Source of the DNA: Eubacteriales bacterium
GTDB lineage: Bacteria; Bacillota; Clostridia; Lachnospirales; Lachnospiraceae
DNA: 64,000 bases
Assembly: GCA_030524175.1 (NCBI GenBank)
Contig: JAUNHC010000010.1
Coordinates: 1-64,000 of the forward strand
Direction of reading: 5' to 3'
The translations under genes and the position numbers were made by a program. The notes beneath the pieces are model-generated. The model did no database searches. It was not told where the DNA came from and saw only the letters and a list, made by a program, of their open reading frames with translations. The stretch's first letter is position 1; every line of letters begins with the position of its first letter. Shown here piece after piece: positions 63,526-64,000 of the stretch.

Positions 63526-64000
63526 TTAATCATACAATAAGATTGCTATGTCCTCGTCATCAATATTTTCACTGTTATAAAATTTGACACCAGTATCTAC
63601 ATCCTCGGGTGTTTTGCCTTCATATATATCATTTGCCATTCGCACAGCTTCATATCCCATTGTATAAGGATCCTGGGTTGCAGACCCAAAGAATGAGCCT
63701 TTTTTGATTGCTTCTTTCTGTCCTTTGCCTGCATCGAAGCCAACAACAATAAGATCTTTATATTTTCCGTTTTCTTTATCCAGATCATTACCATCGGCAG
63801 TAGCTCCCAGCAAACCATCTACAGCCCCCTGATTAGCAGCGAATAATACTGACATATCTTCGTTATTAAGCATTGTACTTGCCGCTGTCTGAATGTCTGC
63901 CTGGGTAGTGCTGGGCGGTACTGTAATCTCGAGAGTGATCTTTGCCGGATTCTCGGATTCTTGATTCCAGATAGTTTGTCCCGATACTTCTACAGCCCCT
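63526..64000 (-). CDS. Sugar-binding periplasmic protein (family 4 type), 5' end missing
   Basis: The frame is open from 63999 (GAVEVSGQTIWNQES) to the stop codon at 63526, so this is the last 157 residues of a larger protein running off the window. It matches the C-terminal lobe of ribose/xylose-type binding proteins: MLNNEDMSVLFAANQGAVDG, VVGFDAGKGQKEAI, ATQDPYTMGYEAVRMANDI. It delivers a sugar to an ABC importer whose other genes are outside. No start codon is assigned. Confidence 0.85.
   Translation of the reverse strand, partial: GAVEVSGQTIWNQESENPAKITLEITVPPSTTQADIQTAASTMLNNEDMSVLFAANQGAVDGLLGATADGNDLDKENGKYKDLIVVGFDAGKGQKEAIKKGSFFGSATQDPYTMGYEAVRMANDIYEGKTPEDVDTGVKFYNSENIDDEDIAILLYD

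Overview
The window looks like a chromosomal segment of an anaerobic Clostridia, most likely a Lachnospiraceae (Blautia-like) gut bacterium. The reasons are moderate GC, strong AGGAGG-type ribosome binding sites, frequent TTG starts, many sugar ABC importers paired with glycoside hydrolases, a YesM/YesN two-component pair, a SleL-like spore enzyme and several ABC exporter operons with their own regulators. There is no rRNA or tRNA to confirm the assignment. I saw no insertion sequence, phage or CRISPR array.

Layout: (1) 0.1-2.6 kb: a Septu-like defence pair (AAA ATPase plus HNH nuclease) with a small membrane protein downstream. (2) 2.8-5.4 kb: an ECF sigma factor, a fusion of a zinc-finger anti-sigma domain to a signal-peptidase-like domain without its catalytic dyad, and an ABC ATPase/permease pair. 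(3) 5.5-10.6 kb: LysM-GH18 protein, MATE transporter, AraC regulator and a GntR-type protein with two winged helices. (4) 10.8-19.5 kb: an L-arabinofuranoside locus (GH127, solute-binding protein, two permeases, YesL, LacI regulator, GH51) with three matching operator-like sites upstream of GH127. (5) 19.9-24.7 kb: Nudix hydrolase and a pstSCAB-phoU operon whose PstS appears circularly permuted. (6) 24.9-30.7 kb: a ~300 bp inverted-repeat element next to sbcDC. (7) 30.8-34.3 kb: a membrane spermidine-synthase-like protein and an AT-rich LytTR/DUF3021 module.

(8) 34.4-44.4 kb: a GH65 phosphorylase operon (binding protein, two permeases, GH65, HAD phosphatase) divergent from a YesM/YesN-like kinase and regulator. 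Two identical 13-bp sites built on GGAAATTTCC sit upstream of the two promoters, 84 bp apart. (9) 44.4-54.5 kb: two 'two-component system plus ABC exporter' units. (10) 54.6-58.4 kb: a 1279-residue hybrid kinase with PAS domains, GGDEF, GAF, histidine kinase and receiver. (11) 58.6-61.9 kb: a second ECF sigma plus ABC operon. (12) 62.1-64 kb: AraC/GyrI-like regulator, VOC protein and the 3' end of a sugar-binding protein cut by the window edge.

The theme is plant-glycan scavenging together with envelope stress and antimicrobial sensing. The best candidates for something undescribed are the anti-sigma/pseudo-signal-peptidase fusion, the permuted PstS and the inverted-repeat element between pstS and sbcC.
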